From Candidatus Woesearchaeota archaeon CG10_big_fil_rev_8_21_14_0_10_36_11 (GTDB lineage: Archaea; Nanobdellota; Nanobdellia; Woesearchaeales; GW2011-AR9), in contig PCYB01000046.1 in NCBI GenBank assembly GCA_002762845.1, forward strand, positions 1-11,718: 11,718 nt of DNA, written 5' to 3'. Every line of letters begins with the position of its first letter. Position 1 is the stretch's first letter. Below the pieces are notes generated by a model. The model ran no database searches. It was not told the origin of the DNA and saw only the letters and a program-made list of their open reading frames with translations. Below, piece by piece: positions 11,683 through 11,718 of this stretch. The position numbers and the translations under genes were made by a program.

Positions 11683-11718
11683 AGCGATGATTTGATGCAT
11701 AAACAGAAGCGGGTTCTG

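Overview
The window looks like chromosomal DNA of an AT-rich archaeon, most likely a DPANN-type lineage (Woesearchaeota or Pacearchaeota-like; this placement is inference). The evidence is a threonyl-tRNA synthetase with the archaeal N-terminal D-aminoacyl-tRNA deacylase-like editing domain, a COG2522-type helix-turn-helix regulator, archaeal TATA boxes in place of -35/-10 promoters, and oligo-T terminators. At least seven genes have a TATA-like box centred about 26-28 bp before the start codon, which predicts leaderless mRNAs.

Layout. Positions 1-1100 look like an accessory segment: a palindromic operator-like site, a small three-helix membrane protein resembling Pycsar/SLATT-type effectors, a 41-residue hydrophilic partner translationally linked to it, a GC-rich intergenic island, and a small reverse-strand gene ending in a hairpin terminator. 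These genes carry Shine-Dalgarno-like sites, unlike the leaderless genes that follow. Positions 1100-2161 hold a structured non-coding stretch, repeats and a complete XerA-type tyrosine recombinase. A TatD nuclease follows (2213-3025) and overlaps tail to tail a stand-alone HD-type (p)ppGpp-hydrolase-like protein (2999-4174, minus).

Positions 4440-6559 form an iron-sulfur block: a COG2522-like HTH protein with four C-terminal cysteines, then cysteine desulfurase IscS and scaffold IscU. A small acidic zinc-finger gene converges on iscU. On the minus strand follow a GT4 glycosyltransferase and a PIG-L-family deacetylase, a pairing typical of amino-sugar or glycolipid pathways. Divergent from these is thrS (8891-10870), then a proline-dehydrogenase-like frame that stops at a TGA before the last conserved helices; the same frame stays open after that stop to the end of the window.

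The observations most worth following are the cysteine-bearing regulator placed in front of iscSU, the stand-alone SpoT/MESH1-like hydrolase, the membrane-effector pair at the left edge, the interrupted proline dehydrogenase, and the uniform TATA-to-start spacing. No tRNA, rRNA, CRISPR array or insertion sequence was seen.
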